A stretch of DNA of 64,000 bases from Clostridia bacterium (lineage in GTDB: Bacteria; Bacillota; Clostridia; Oscillospirales; CAG-272), in NCBI GenBank assembly GCA_017456005.1, contig JAFTLJ010000096.1, positions 1-64,000 of the forward strand. Direction: 5' to 3'. The notes below the pieces were generated by a model. That model made no database searches. It was not told the origin of the DNA and saw only the letters and a list, made by a program, of their open reading frames with translations. The position numbers and the translations under genes were made by a program. Positions 27,070 to 37,200 of this stretch are shown here, piece after piece. Within the stretch, counting starts at the first letter, position 1; each line of letters opens with the position of its first letter.

Positions 27070-27384
27070 ATGGGAAATTCAAATACAGCACTTACGGAAA
27101 CAGCTTTTTATATTCTTCTGTCTTTGCAAGAGCCTTTGCACGGATATGCGATTATGCAGAATATAAAAACAATAACAAATGGTAGAGTGTGTATGGGGGC
27201 AGGAACTTTATATGGCGCTTTGAGTGCTTTAAACGATAAGGGATTTATAGAAGAATGTGAATGCAAAGACCCCTCCAAAAGAGAGTATGTTATTACGGAA
27301 AAAGGAAGAACTGTTTTGAAAAAAGAGATTATACGTTTATCGGAATTGGTTTTTAATGCGAAAAAATATTTTAAGGAGAATTGA
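27070..27384 (+). CDS. PadR-family transcriptional regulator
   Basis: A 104-residue winged-helix repressor of the short PadR-s2 type: TETAFYILLSLQEPLHGYAIMQ at the start, then MGAGTLYGALSALNDKGFIEE as recognition helix, and KREYVITEKGR as the wing, with a C-terminal dimerisation helix. GGAGAGG precedes the ATG. It ends 2 bases before the DUF2812 start and probably represses the whole downstream cluster through the 27015-27046 palindrome. The gene and its neighbour are clearly more AT-rich than the flanking membrane-protein genes. Confidence 0.92.
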   Translation: MGNSNTALTETAFYILLSLQEPLHGYAIMQNIKTITNGRVCMGAGTLYGALSALNDKGFIEECECKDPSKREYVITEKGRTVLKKEIIRLSELVFNAKKYFKEN

Positions 27385-27386
27385 TA

Positions 27387-28013
27387 ATGAAAAATAAAAT
27401 TATTACTAAAATACGTTTTTTTGCAAATTTGGAAAAAGAACTTGAATTTATAAATAAAATGAATTCCTTGGGGTATAAGTTGATTTTTGTTCAGTTTGGT
27501 ATATTTTATAAATTCAAAAAGGTTTCTTATAGCGATGGTTTTACAATAATTTATGCTACCGATAAAACAAAAATATCAGATATTTCTGCGGCGGCTTTAT
27601 TAGGCGGATATGATATAATCAACCATACATTCGATGGGATGGGAAATTTTTTATATCTTACCGGAAGAAGATGTAAGGCGGATGAAGATTTTGTAAGCGA
27701 TAATGAAGGAAAACTTACATATTATAATTCGCTAAAATCATATTACCGATTTTCCGCGATACTTTCTCTCTTGGCTTTTGCAGGTTGCTCTATGCCATTA
27801 TTTGTTTCACTTTCGAGAATTATATTTATTCTTCAAAATTATGAGAATTTGATGAATAATAAAATACCGACAGTGTTCGCTATTGCCATAATATTAATAA
27901 TGTTTTTTGCCGGAATAGCTTTTCTGTGTGCGTCGGTATATCTATTTATACTTTACCATAAGGCTCACAGAAATTGCAGAAAAATTATTTTGGATATGAA
28001 TTTGTATGAATAA
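27387..28013 (+). CDS. DUF2812 family membrane protein
   Basis: A 208-residue protein. Residues 1-115 form the soluble DUF2812 part (KIRFFANLEKELEFINKMNSLGYKL, then a KFKKV/YATDKTKI beta region), and two hydrophobic helices follow at about 125-150 and 160-190. DUF2812 proteins are regularly found next to PadR regulators in Firmicutes and are thought to be membrane-linked effectors or modulators; the exact role is unknown. AAGGAG lies 8 bases before the ATG. Confidence 0.85.
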   Translation: MKNKIITKIRFFANLEKELEFINKMNSLGYKLIFVQFGIFYKFKKVSYSDGFTIIYATDKTKISDISAAALLGGYDIINHTFDGMGNFLYLTGRRCKADEDFVSDNEGKLTYYNSLKSYYRFSAILSLLAFAGCSMPLFVSLSRIIFILQNYENLMNNKIPTVFAIAIILIMFFAGIAFLCASVYLFILYHKAHRNCRKIILDMNLYE

Positions 28014-28034
28014 CATAATGAAGGAAACTGAAAT

Positions 28035-28613
28035 ATGAAAAAAGAGAAAAAACAAAAATACGAGCAGGATACCTGGGATATAGCTAAGGATATGTTCCTT
28101 CTTTCGGCAGGCTCGTACTTTCTTTCGATTGCTTTGACGTATGTAATTCGCGTGATGCTGGCTTATATCGTTTTCCCGGGGATTGGTGCGGTTGTGCCCT
28201 CAGTGGATGAATTTTTTACACACGGAAGCAGGGAAGAACGCGAAGCTTTCAACATAATGGCATACGACATTTGCCTTTTGGTTTCGTTTTTTATTTCTAT
28301 GTACGTGTTGGCTCCTTTTGCGAGTAATATGAAAACAATTTTCATAAAATTCGAAAAGGGCGAGTTCATTTCTCCTTGGCGAGGGATGATGCATCATTTT
28401 AAGTATAATGGTGAATGTATGTTTATGGTGGTGCTTGAGGTTTCTGTTTTGAGCGTTTTAATAGGGGAAGGTCCGTTTGCCATACTGTTTCGGTATTTTG
28501 ATACTGTTCAAAGCGTGCTGTTGGTTGCTGTGCTAACTTTTGCAGGGGAGCTTATTTGCATACTTCCTGCGCAGAAGCGCTGGCTCATAGATTATTATAT
28601 AGGGGAAGATTAA
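28035..28613 (+). CDS. Four-helix membrane protein, unknown family
   Basis: A 192-residue protein with a charged, Lys-rich N-terminus and four hydrophobic helices (about 25-50, 80-100, 130-150, 160-180). AAGGA precedes the ATG by the usual distance. It lies 21 bases after the DUF2812 gene and 11 bases before the next, so it belongs to the padR transcript. I recognise no family or motif. Confidence 0.7.
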   Translation: MKKEKKQKYEQDTWDIAKDMFLLSAGSYFLSIALTYVIRVMLAYIVFPGIGAVVPSVDEFFTHGSREEREAFNIMAYDICLLVSFFISMYVLAPFASNMKTIFIKFEKGEFISPWRGMMHHFKYNGECMFMVVLEVSVLSVLIGEGPFAILFRYFDTVQSVLLVAVLTFAGELICILPAQKRWLIDYYIGED

Positions 28614-28624
28614 GGGGGGACTAT

Positions 28625-29191
28625 ATGTCGGCGGTTATTGCATATACAGTAGAGATCATACTATTGATTTGGGTAGCAAAGATAATATTTAATTTTGTGC
28701 GTGCAATCGTTTTGCGCGTGCGCTTTTACATAAAACTAAAAAATATCTGTGCCGAGAAAGGCTATATACTTACCAAAAACAGAGCTTTGTTTGCTTCGTT
28801 TTTCGGAATATCAAAAAAATCTGATATTACCGTAAGCACGGGCAGTACGCGCTATTCCGTAAGGCTGCTTACCTGCTTTGCACACAAAAGAGCGTATCAT
28901 TTTATAAACGAGAGCTACTACATTCGTTTTGCAAGATTCGGCTATATTTTGCCTATGTCCAAGAATATAAATAAAATCCACTTCTTTGAAAGTATCAAAA
29001 AAATGCCGTTGCTCTCACGGGAACAGGATGACGATACAAGGCAGATTCTTCTGCTGAACCCATCGCCGGCGGAAGTGTTCCAGCTCGAGGGCAACAGAAT
29101 GAAAAAATCCTTGGTACGGGACGGTGCGGAAATGTACGGCTGGAACGTTTACGGTGCAAAAGGCTTTTTGGATTTTTTAACGGAAAAATAA
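28625..29191 (+). CDS. Membrane-anchored protein, paralogue of the 25754-26941 C-terminal domain
   Basis: A 188-residue protein with one N-terminal hydrophobic helix (about 5-28) and a soluble domain that lines up with the last ~130 residues of the protein at 25754-26941 (see the shared GFL ending and PSPAE/PRPQ turn). It is the last gene of the padR cluster, with GGGGG as ribosome site and a hairpin after the stop. Function is unknown; the shared domain suggests the two ends of the cluster arose by duplication. Confidence 0.7.
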   Translation: MSAVIAYTVEIILLIWVAKIIFNFVRAIVLRVRFYIKLKNICAEKGYILTKNRALFASFFGISKKSDITVSTGSTRYSVRLLTCFAHKRAYHFINESYYIRFARFGYILPMSKNINKIHFFESIKKMPLLSREQDDDTRQILLLNPSPAEVFQLEGNRMKKSLVRDGAEMYGWNVYGAKGFLDFLTEK

Positions 29192-29192
29192 G

Positions 29193-29218
29193 AACAAGGC
29201 AGGGAAACCTGCCTTGTT
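29193..29218 (+). terminator. Terminator of the padR cluster
   Basis: An 11-bp AACAAGGCAGG/CCTGCCTTGTT stem with a GAAA tetraloop, directly after the stop codon; the T-run is short. Confidence 0.75.
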
Positions 29219-29264
29219 TGATGCATCGAAAACATCGCGCCTTGATTTTACCAGAGTTATTTTG

Positions 29265-29291
29265 CCTACTTTTCTGCGAAAGAAAAGTAGG
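29265..29291 (-). terminator. Hairpin after the small minus-strand gene
   Basis: A 10-bp CCTACTTTTC/GAAAAGTAGG stem with a 7-base loop, one base beyond the stop of the 71-residue gene. It is probably its terminator. Confidence 0.55.
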
Positions 29292-29507
29292 TTACCTCGC
29301 TTTTTTATACGCTTCGCTTCCGTCGAGGGCGGTTACGGGAGCATCTGTGCAAATATCGTTATAGGAGCTTGCTGCTTCTTCGCTGTCGGGTATGCGCGGT
29401 ACAAAGCCTGTGTAATCTGTGACGGATGCAATAGGGTTTTCAAACATAGCTTTTGCGGAAAGCTCCGTTACGTCGGGCTCGCGCTTTCTGATTCTCTTTT
29501 TCTTCAT
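29292..29507 (-). CDS. Small hypothetical protein
   Basis: A 71-residue protein with a basic start (MKKKRIRKREPDVTELSA) and an acidic second half. I believe it is real: AAGAGGTG lies 7 bases before the ATG, the frame sits in an otherwise gene-free gap, and a hairpin follows the stop. The segment ENPIASVTDYTGFVP followed by a PDSEEAASSYNDI stretch looks conserved in short clostridial proteins of unknown function that I recall only vaguely. No domain or membrane segment is visible. Confidence 0.55.
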   Translation of the reverse strand: MKKKRIRKREPDVTELSAKAMFENPIASVTDYTGFVPRIPDSEEAASSYNDICTDAPVTALDGSEAYKKAR

Positions 29508-29575
29508 TTTTACACCTCTTTTCTTTTACAAATAATATTTTTAGATAAAATTCATTTTTTTATTCCGATTAGTTA

Positions 29576-29604
29576 TTGACAAAAATAAAAAGCTGGTGTA
29601 AAAT
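29576..29604 (+). promoter_or_regulatory. guaB promoter
   Basis: TTGACA, 17 bases, TAAAAT, about 58 bases before the guaB start. The leader is too short for a purine riboswitch. Confidence 0.8.
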
Positions 29605-29634
29605 TATATAAATACTTTTATAAATAACTTTTAG

Positions 29635-31143
<1,509 letters not shown>

Positions 31144-31153
31144 TAGAACATAT

Positions 31154-31181
31154 AAAACGGCGATTTCCAAATCGCCGTTTT
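31154..31181 (+). terminator. guaB terminator
   Basis: AAAACGGCGAT/ATCGCCGTTTT stem, 10 bases after the stop, followed by GTTTTG. Confidence 0.85.
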
Positions 31182-31214
31182 GTTTTGAAAAAATACTTCA
31201 AAAAGGTTGATTTT

Positions 31215-32927
31215 ATGAATACGACAACTAAAAGAATTGCGGCGTTGCTGGCAGTGATTATGCTTTTGACATCTTGTGCGATGCTTGTTTCCTGCGGAAA
31301 AGGAAGCACAGAAAATAACGACACGAACAATACAGACCAAGCCCTGCCTGCCTCCGAAGGGCTCGCATACGAAGTGAACGATGATGGTACTTGCACGATT
31401 ACCGGCATAGGCACGTGCAAGGATACGGAAATCGTTATTCCTCAGATGATAGAGGGGCACCGTGTTTCCGCAGTAGCGGAAGGCGCTTTCAAAAACGCGG
31501 TTGTGGACTATGCTCCATATGCTGACGGTGAAGGCGCAGGGCCTGAGCAGAACGAAGAGCAACCACCACTCGAAAAAATAGTAAAAGTTAAATTCCCGAA
31601 TTTGGCGATAGATATAGGTGACGAGGCTTTCTATGGCTGCGAAAGCCTTGCCGAAATAGATACGCCGAATATAACGAGCCTTATTGGCAAGGATGCTTTT
31701 AAAGAAACGGCTTACTACAACAACGAGGAAAATTGGGAAAACGGTGCGCTCTACCTCGAGGAATACCTCGTGGCGGTTAAAGAAAATATAAGCGGCACAT
31801 TCACTGTAAAAGACGGCATAAAAAATATTGCCGACAGAGCTTTTTACGGGCGCACGCGGCTTGAATACGTAATAATACCGGAATCTGTTATTTCCATAGG
31901 AAGGGAAGCGTTTTCCGGTTGCACGGCACTTAAAGAAGTTAATATACCGGGCTTTGCCTATATATACGAAAGTGCTTTCGAGGGCTGCACTGCACTTAAG
32001 AAGGCTCACGTCGGCATCGACAAAGAGCCGACAAAAGCACCCCAGCTTGAAAGCGATGTAAGCATAAGTATAGGGCAGATAAACGGTGGTGCATCCGGCG
32101 GAAACGGAAATATTATCTATGGAACGAATATTGCCGGCGGAAACTTCGGAAATGTTTTCAGCGGAGGCGGTTTTGCCACCATTTATTATGAGGGCGTGAC
32201 AAACCCCAACGGTACAATATCTCTTGTACATAACGCTACTGTACTTCGTTCAGGTGTATTTAAAAATTGTACTGCTTTGGAAAAGATTACTTTCGGCAAA
32301 AGCGTTACGCTTATAGGCAACGCCGCTTTCTGTGGCTGTACGGCGCTTAAAGAAATAGAAATTCCCGAAAATGTGACCGAAATTACCGGCGGCGACACCT
32401 TCTACGGTTGCTCTTCGCTGGAAAAGGTGAACCTCGGGGAAAATATAACTGAGATAGGACTTGCTGAATTTCAAGGCTGCACTTCGCTTAAAAATATAGT
32501 TATTCCCGATAGCGTTAAGAAAATCGGGCAGGATGCCTTCCGTGGCTGCACCTCGCTTGAATACGTGGCATTGGGAAGCGGGCTTGAACGCATAGAAATG
32601 TATGCTTTTGCGGAATGCAAATCGCTAAAAGAGCTTATTTTCCCCGATAGCCTCAAGTACGTTGGCGAAAGAGCTATTTTCGGCTGCAGCTCTATAGAAA
32701 AAATAGTTATAAACGTCGGTATAGAAGAATTCGGCGATTGCGCGCTCAACGAATGTGCGTATTATGAATATAAGGGCACGTTAGCGCAGTGGAACGCCGT
32801 TGAAAAAGACGATAAGGGTTGGATGGTCGGCATTCCCTTGGAAAACGGTATGATAGGTTATTTCAGAAATTCCTATACGCTCGTATGCACGGACGGCACG
32901 ATAAAAGACGGAAAAATTGAAGGATAA
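31215..32927 (+). CDS. BspA-like leucine-rich-repeat lipoprotein with Gly-rich insertion
   Basis: A 570-residue surface lipoprotein. The signal peptide holds two possible lipoboxes, LTSC (Cys21) and LVSC (Cys27). From about residue 50 there are LRR_5 (BspA/Treponema type) units of ~23 residues, such as DRAFYGRTRLEYVIIPESVISIG. They are interrupted at about 270-340 by a non-repeat insert rich in Gly and Asn. Such proteins mediate adhesion or host-protein binding in gut and oral bacteria (family knowledge). The ATG has AAGG upstream. No separate promoter is clear, so read-through from guaB or a hidden promoter is possible. Confidence 0.88.
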   Translation: MNTTTKRIAALLAVIMLLTSCAMLVSCGKGSTENNDTNNTDQALPASEGLAYEVNDDGTCTITGIGTCKDTEIVIPQMIEGHRVSAVAEGAFKNAVVDYAPYADGEGAGPEQNEEQPPLEKIVKVKFPNLAIDIGDEAFYGCESLAEIDTPNITSLIGKDAFKETAYYNNEENWENGALYLEEYLVAVKENISGTFTVKDGIKNIADRAFYGRTRLEYVIIPESVISIGREAFSGCTALKEVNIPGFAYIYESAFEGCTALKKAHVGIDKEPTKAPQLESDVSISIGQINGGASGGNGNIIYGTNIAGGNFGNVFSGGGFATIYYEGVTNPNGTISLVHNATVLRSGVFKNCTALEKITFGKSVTLIGNAAFCGCTALKEIEIPENVTEITGGDTFYGCSSLEKVNLGENITEIGLAEFQGCTSLKNIVIPDSVKKIGQDAFRGCTSLEYVALGSGLERIEMYAFAECKSLKELIFPDSLKYVGERAIFGCSSIEKIVINVGIEEFGDCALNECAYYEYKGTLAQWNAVEKDDKGWMVGIPLENGMIGYFRNSYTLVCTDGTIKDGKIEG

Positions 32928-32934
32928 ATAACGT

Positions 32935-32969
32935 TAAAAAGAGCTCTTGGCAAAAGGGGCTCTTTTTTT
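32935..32969 (+). terminator. Terminator of the LRR lipoprotein gene
   Basis: AAAAAGAGC/GCTCTTTTT stem with an imperfect middle and a T7 tail, 9 bases after the stop. Confidence 0.85.
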
Positions 32970-33154
32970 GAAAACAATCTCTCCGTCTTTTGCTTCGCAA
33001 AATCCACCTCCCTTTGTACAAGAGAGACTATGCGGCTATCCCCCCTCGGTGCTTTGTTATGCAATTTACTTTTTTTGTTAAGGTTTACTCATTTTTCAAA
33101 AGTGAAGAAAAAGATGTAGAAGATACAATAAAAAAAGAAGAAAACAAAAAATAA
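32970..33154 (+). other. Gene-poor stretch with repeat fragment and a 31-codon open frame
   Basis: 33004-33026 resembles the CTCCCTT/AAGGGAG palindrome at 2779-2800. At 33059-33154 an open frame of 31 codons ends in an acidic-basic tail (SEEKDVEDTIKKEENKK). It has no ribosome binding site, so I do not call it a gene; it could be the end of a decayed one. The hairpin at 33159-33185 follows it. Confidence 0.35.
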
Positions 33155-33158
33155 TTTA

Positions 33159-33185
33159 CGGGGCGGGTATACCGCCCCGAAATTT
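33159..33185 (+). terminator. Hairpin terminator upstream of typA
   Basis: CGGGGCGG/CCGCCCCG stem with a GTATA-type loop followed by AAATTTTTG. Confidence 0.7.
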
Positions 33186-33332
33186 TTGCAAAAAACTGAT
33201 ATTTTCATCAACTTTTTTAACAAAACCCCTTTATTTTTTTTGTACAATGTGATATAATTCTATTTTGTAATGTGAAATAAAAACCCTATGAAAATAAACG
33301 GTGCCAAGCACCTTAAAAGCGAGGTAATCACT

Positions 33333-35168
33333 TTGGTAAGAGAAGATTTAAGAAATATTGCAATTATCGCTCACGTTGACCATGGTAAAACAACGCTCGT
33401 TGACGAAATGCTCAAGCAGGGCGGTATCTACCGCGAAAATCAGGCTGTTGAAGACAGAGTTATGGACTCTAACGCTATCGAACGTGAACGCGGTATCACG
33501 ATTATGGCTAAAAACACGGCTATCCACTACAAAGGCGTAAAGATCAATATCATCGATACCCCCGGACACGCAGACTTCGGCGGCGAGGTTGAACGTATAC
33601 TTAAAATGGTAAACGGCGTTATCCTCCTCGTAGACGCGGCAGAAGGTCCTATGCCCCAGACACGTTTCGTGCTCCAGAAAGCGCTTTCCCTCAATCACCC
33701 CGTAATTGTTGTTGTTAACAAAATAGACAAGCCCGACGCACGCCTTGACGAAGTCGGCGACGAAGTTCTCGAGCTTCTTCTCGACCTCGGCGCTACAGAC
33801 GAGCAGTTCGATTCCCCCACGCTTTGGTGCTCCGGCAGAGCGGGCACGGCATCCCTTTCCCCCGATGAACCCGGTGTAGACCTCCAGCCCCTCTTTGACA
33901 CTATTCTCGAATATATTCCCGCGCCTGAAGGCGACGAGGAAGGCCCCCTCCAGATGCTCGTTTCCTCTATCGACTACAACGACTACGTTGGCAGAATAGG
34001 TATAGGCAGAATCGAACGCGGCTCTATCAAGCAGAATCAGGACGCTATGATCTGCAACTACTTCAAACCGGACGCAGCACCCGTTAAAACGAAGATCGTA
34101 AGCATCAGCCAGATAGACGGTTTGCGCCGTGTGCCCGTTACGGAAGCAAAAATGGGCGATATTATCTGCTTCTCCGGTGCGGAAAGCATTTCTATAGGCG
34201 ATACTATCACGGCGGTAGACGCGGTAGAACCCATTGAATTCCTTAAAGTAGGCGAACCTACAATGGAAATGACGTTCTCTGTTAACGACAGCCCCTTCGC
34301 AGGGCAGGACGGCAAATTCGTAACCTCCCGTCAGCTCCGCGAAAGACTCTACAAAGAGCTTCTCAAGGACGTTTCTCTCCGTGTTGAAGACGGCGACACG
34401 ACAGACTCCTTTATCGTTTCGGGCCGTGGCGAAATGCACCTTTCCATTCTTGTTGAAAATATGCGCCGCGAAGGCTACGAGCTTTGCGTAAGCACGCCCC
34501 GCGTACTTTACAAAGAAATAGACGGTAAGACATGTGAGCCTATAGAAAACGTTGAGGTTGAGGTTCCCCAAGACTACTGCGGCACGGTTATGGAAAAGCT
34601 CGGCGCACGCAAAGGCGACCTTATCAATATGACTCCCCGTGGCGACAGAATGCACCTTCAGTTCCGCATACCCACACGCTGCCTCTTCGGCTACAGAAGC
34701 GAATTTATGACAGATACGCACGGCGAGGGCATCATAAGCTCTGTGTTCGATTGCTACGAGCCCTACAGAGGCGAGATCACACGCCGTTTCACAGGCTCTC
34801 TTGTAGCGAGCGAAGCGGGTGTTTCCACATCCTACGGTGTGTTCAACTCTCAGGACAGAGGCGTTATGTTCATCAGCAGCCAGTGCCCCGTATACGAGGG
34901 TATGATCGTAGGCGAGAACCCCAAAATGGGCGATATTGCTGTTAACGTATGCAAAGAAAAACACCTTACGGCTATACGTTCCACCGGCGCAGACGAAGCG
35001 CTCCGCCTCGTTCCCCCGAGAATAATGAGCCTTGAGGAAGCTATAGAATTTATAGCAGACGACGAGCTTATAGAGGTTACACCCCATAATATTCGTTTGC
35101 GTAAGAGAATTCTTTCCAACGATATGCGCTACAAGCTTGCAGGCAAGCTCAAAAAAGAAGGAAAATAA
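33333..35168 (+). CDS. typA: Ribosome-associated translational GTPase TypA/BipA
   Basis: A 611-residue EF-G-like GTPase needed for stress and cold growth through 50S assembly. G motifs are visible: G1 [10 protein letters not shown]2 region RERGITI, G3 [15 protein letters not shown]4 NKID, then the SGRAG G5 region and domains II, III, V and the BipA C-terminal domain. The TTG start at 33333 is chosen because GCGAGG lies 8 bases upstream; an in-frame ATG 15 codons earlier (33288) has no ribosome site and adds a non-family extension. A TATAAT box is at 33253-33258. tcdA follows after 17 bases. Confidence 0.95.
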   Translation: MVREDLRNIAIIAHVDHGKTTLVDEMLKQGGIYRENQAVEDRVMDSNAIERERGITIMAKNTAIHYKGVKINIIDTPGHADFGGEVERILKMVNGVILLVDAAEGPMPQTRFVLQKALSLNHPVIVVVNKIDKPDARLDEVGDEVLELLLDLGATDEQFDSPTLWCSGRAGTASLSPDEPGVDLQPLFDTILEYIPAPEGDEEGPLQMLVSSIDYNDYVGRIGIGRIERGSIKQNQDAMICNYFKPDAAPVKTKIVSISQIDGLRRVPVTEAKMGDIICFSGAESISIGDTITAVDAVEPIEFLKVGEPTMEMTFSVNDSPFAGQDGKFVTSRQLRERLYKELLKDVSLRVEDGDTTDSFIVSGRGEMHLSILVENMRREGYELCVSTPRVLYKEIDGKTCEPIENVEVEVPQDYCGTVMEKLGARKGDLINMTPRGDRMHLQFRIPTRCLFGYRSEFMTDTHGEGIISSVFDCYEPYRGEITRRFTGSLVASEAGVSTSYGVFNSQDRGVMFISSQCPVYEGMIVGENPKMGDIAVNVCKEKHLTAIRSTGADEALRLVPPRIMSLEEAIEFIADDELIEVTPHNIRLRKRILSNDMRYKLAGKLKKEGK

Positions 35169-35185
35169 TTGAAAGGGAAGAGTTT

Positions 35186-35893
35186 ATGGAAGCAAGATTT
35201 TCCAGAACGGCTCTCCTCCTTGGTGAAAACGGCGTAGAACGGCTGAAAAACAGCCGTGTCGCCGTTTTCGGCGTTGGAGGGGTAGGTTCTTTTACAGTAG
35301 AGGCACTGGCAAGGCTTGGCATAGGTCATATCACGCTTGTGGACCCAGATAAGGTGGCGGAATCTAACCTGAACCGCCAGCTCGTGGCGCTGCATTCCAC
35401 GCTCGGGATGTACAAGGTGGATGCGGCAAGGGCGCGTATTTTGGATATAAACCCCGAAGCGGAGGTGGAGGTGCTGAAAATGTTCTATCTGCCGGAAAAC
35501 GCAGATTGCTTTGATGTTTCGCGCTTCGATTGTATTGTAGATGCCATAGACACGGTCTCGGCGAAAATAGAGCTTATTGTCCGCGCAAAAAAAGCAGGTG
35601 TACACATTGTAAGCTCTATGGGCACGGGGAACAAGCTGCACCCCGAGATGCTGGAAATAGCGGATATTTCCAAAACGTCGGTTTGCCCGCTTGCCAGGGT
35701 CATGCGCAGGGAGCTTCGCGCTCGCGGTATAGAGCACCTCGATGTGGTTTATTCCAAGGAAGAGGCGATAAAGCCGCGCGAAGATATTCTGCAGGAAAAC
35801 GGAAAAAAGACAGTGGGAAGCGTTTCTTTTGTGCCGAGCGCGGCAGGGATATTGCTTGCCGGCAGGGTTTGCAGGCTTATTTTGAATGAATAA
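35186..35893 (+). CDS. tcdA: tRNA threonylcarbamoyladenosine dehydratase TcdA (HesA/MoeB/ThiF family)
   Basis: A 235-residue E1-like enzyme that cyclises t6A37 of tRNAs to ct6A with ATP. It has the adenylate-binding GVGGVGSFTVEALARLGIGHITLVDPD (split over residues 28-55), the NLNRQ motif, and DAIDTVSAKIELI. The short length and the C-terminal RARGIEHLDVVYSKEEA segment place it in the CsdL/TcdA branch rather than ThiF or MoeB. There is one Cys (CPLARVM) at the usual place near residue 171. Co-transcribed with typA. Confidence 0.92.
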   Translation: MEARFSRTALLLGENGVERLKNSRVAVFGVGGVGSFTVEALARLGIGHITLVDPDKVAESNLNRQLVALHSTLGMYKVDAARARILDINPEAEVEVLKMFYLPENADCFDVSRFDCIVDAIDTVSAKIELIVRAKKAGVHIVSSMGTGNKLHPEMLEIADISKTSVCPLARVMRRELRARGIEHLDVVYSKEEAIKPREDILQENGKKTVGSVSFVPSAAGILLAGRVCRLILNE

Positions 35894-35967
35894 AAACAGC
35901 TTATTGTGAAAAACTAACAAAAGTCCTATACTGTATTATGCTTTTATGTAGAATTACTTAAAAAAGG

Positions 35968-35996
35968 TTGACTTTTAGAGCTTTTTTTGGTATTAT
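35968..35996 (+). promoter_or_regulatory. Promoter of the second LRR lipoprotein gene
   Basis: TTGACT, 17 bases, TATTAT, about 48 bases before the start codon. Confidence 0.75.
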
Positions 35997-36044
35997 ATAG
36001 TTAAAAGCATACAAACAAATTTTTTTATGAAAGGCTTAAACGTT

Positions 36045-37145
36045 ATGAAAAAAATCATCTCTTTACTCCTCGTTTTTGTTCTCGCATGCGGCATGCTCGC
36101 TTCCTGCAACGGACCTGAACAGCCCCCGGTAACAGATCCCGATGGTATTTTGACGCTTGACCCCAACCTTCCCGTAGAAGAAGGCTTCGGTCTCGACGGC
36201 AAAACACCCACAGACATCAAACTCTTCAAATACAAAGAACTTGAAGATGGTACAATCTCCATCACAGGCGCTTACATTGAAGAAATGAACAAGCTTACAG
36301 AACTTGTTGTTCCTGCTGTTATCGACGGCAAAAAGGTTTCCACGATCGGCGAATCCGCTTTTGCTAACCTCAGCAATATCGAAGCACTTGTTATCGGCGA
36401 CTATGTTACAGACATTCAGGCATACGCTTTCCGCGACTGCGAAAAGCTCGTTTCCATCAAACTTCCCAAATACGTTAAAAAACTCGGAATGGGCGTTTTC
36501 TCCGGTTGCAGCGCTTTGCAGGCTATCGATTTTATCCCTATGTCCGTTGAAGAACTCGGCGAACGTGTATTTGAAAACTGCACAGCTCTTAAAAAAGTTG
36601 TTATTCCTGACAGCGTAAGCAAAGTTGGTTCTTACACATTCGTTGGTTGCACATATATCGAAGAAGTACAGTTCTCCAAGAGAATGACAGCAATTCCCGA
36701 AAGAATGTTTATGGGTTGCTCCACACTCGTTAGATCTACAGGTGCTGAAGCAGGTCTCGCTATTCCCGAAGGTATCACATCTATCGGTAAATACGCATTC
36801 TATGAATGTCAGGGTCTCAAATCCGTAGTTATCCCCAATACAGTTACAAGTATCGGCGCAAACGCATTTGATACATGCAGACTTTTGGGTGAGGTTACTA
36901 TCCCTGCAAGCGTAACATCTATCGGTGCAAACGCATTTAATAAATGCACAAAGCTCGCAACTGTTACGTTTGAAGGCGGTGCTGATGTAAATATCGGCAA
37001 GGATCTCTTTGTAGACTCTAAGAAGATTGCAACATTCAATGTTAAAGCAGGTTCTGCTGCTGAAACATATTGCAACGCTTGGAAAGCAATAGTTGATGCT
37101 GATTCTTCTTACAAAACAAAACCCGTTATAAATGTTGTTGGTTAA
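36045..37145 (+). CDS. BspA-like leucine-rich-repeat lipoprotein
   Basis: A 366-residue lipoprotein with lipobox LASC at Cys21. After a short Pro/Asp-rich linker, residues ~70-340 are a continuous set of LRR_5 units with the signature of N-A-F, small hydrophobic ladder and IP or VIP turns (for example GKYAFYECQGLKSVVIPNTV and TSIGANAFDTCRLLGEVTIP). It is compact and lacks the insertion seen in the copy at 31215. The second ATG is used because AAAGG precedes it at about 10 bases. Expected on the outer membrane face; partner unknown. Codon use suggests good expression. Confidence 0.9.
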   Translation: MKKIISLLLVFVLACGMLASCNGPEQPPVTDPDGILTLDPNLPVEEGFGLDGKTPTDIKLFKYKELEDGTISITGAYIEEMNKLTELVVPAVIDGKKVSTIGESAFANLSNIEALVIGDYVTDIQAYAFRDCEKLVSIKLPKYVKKLGMGVFSGCSALQAIDFIPMSVEELGERVFENCTALKKVVIPDSVSKVGSYTFVGCTYIEEVQFSKRMTAIPERMFMGCSTLVRSTGAEAGLAIPEGITSIGKYAFYECQGLKSVVIPNTVTSIGANAFDTCRLLGEVTIPASVTSIGANAFNKCTKLATVTFEGGADVNIGKDLFVDSKKIATFNVKAGSAAETYCNAWKAIVDADSSYKTKPVINVVG

Positions 37146-37162
37146 TTAGCAAAACAAAGCAA

Positions 37163-37190
37163 AAATCCTCCGAAATTTCGGAGGATTTTT
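37163..37190. terminator. Bidirectional terminator between convergent genes
   Basis: AAATCCTCCGAAA/TTTCGGAGGATTT stem with T7 on the plus strand; it can also end the minus-strand thiamine operon. Confidence 0.88.
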
Positions 37191-37200
37191 TTCGTTTTGG

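Noticed and set aside
33059-33154. 31-codon open frame before typA
   Set aside because: No ribosome site and low-complexity tail; could be a gene remnant, evidence too thin for a CDS call.
33288-33332. Upstream ATG start for typA
   Set aside because: No ribosome site before it; the TTG at 33333 has GCGAGG at the right distance and fits the family's start.
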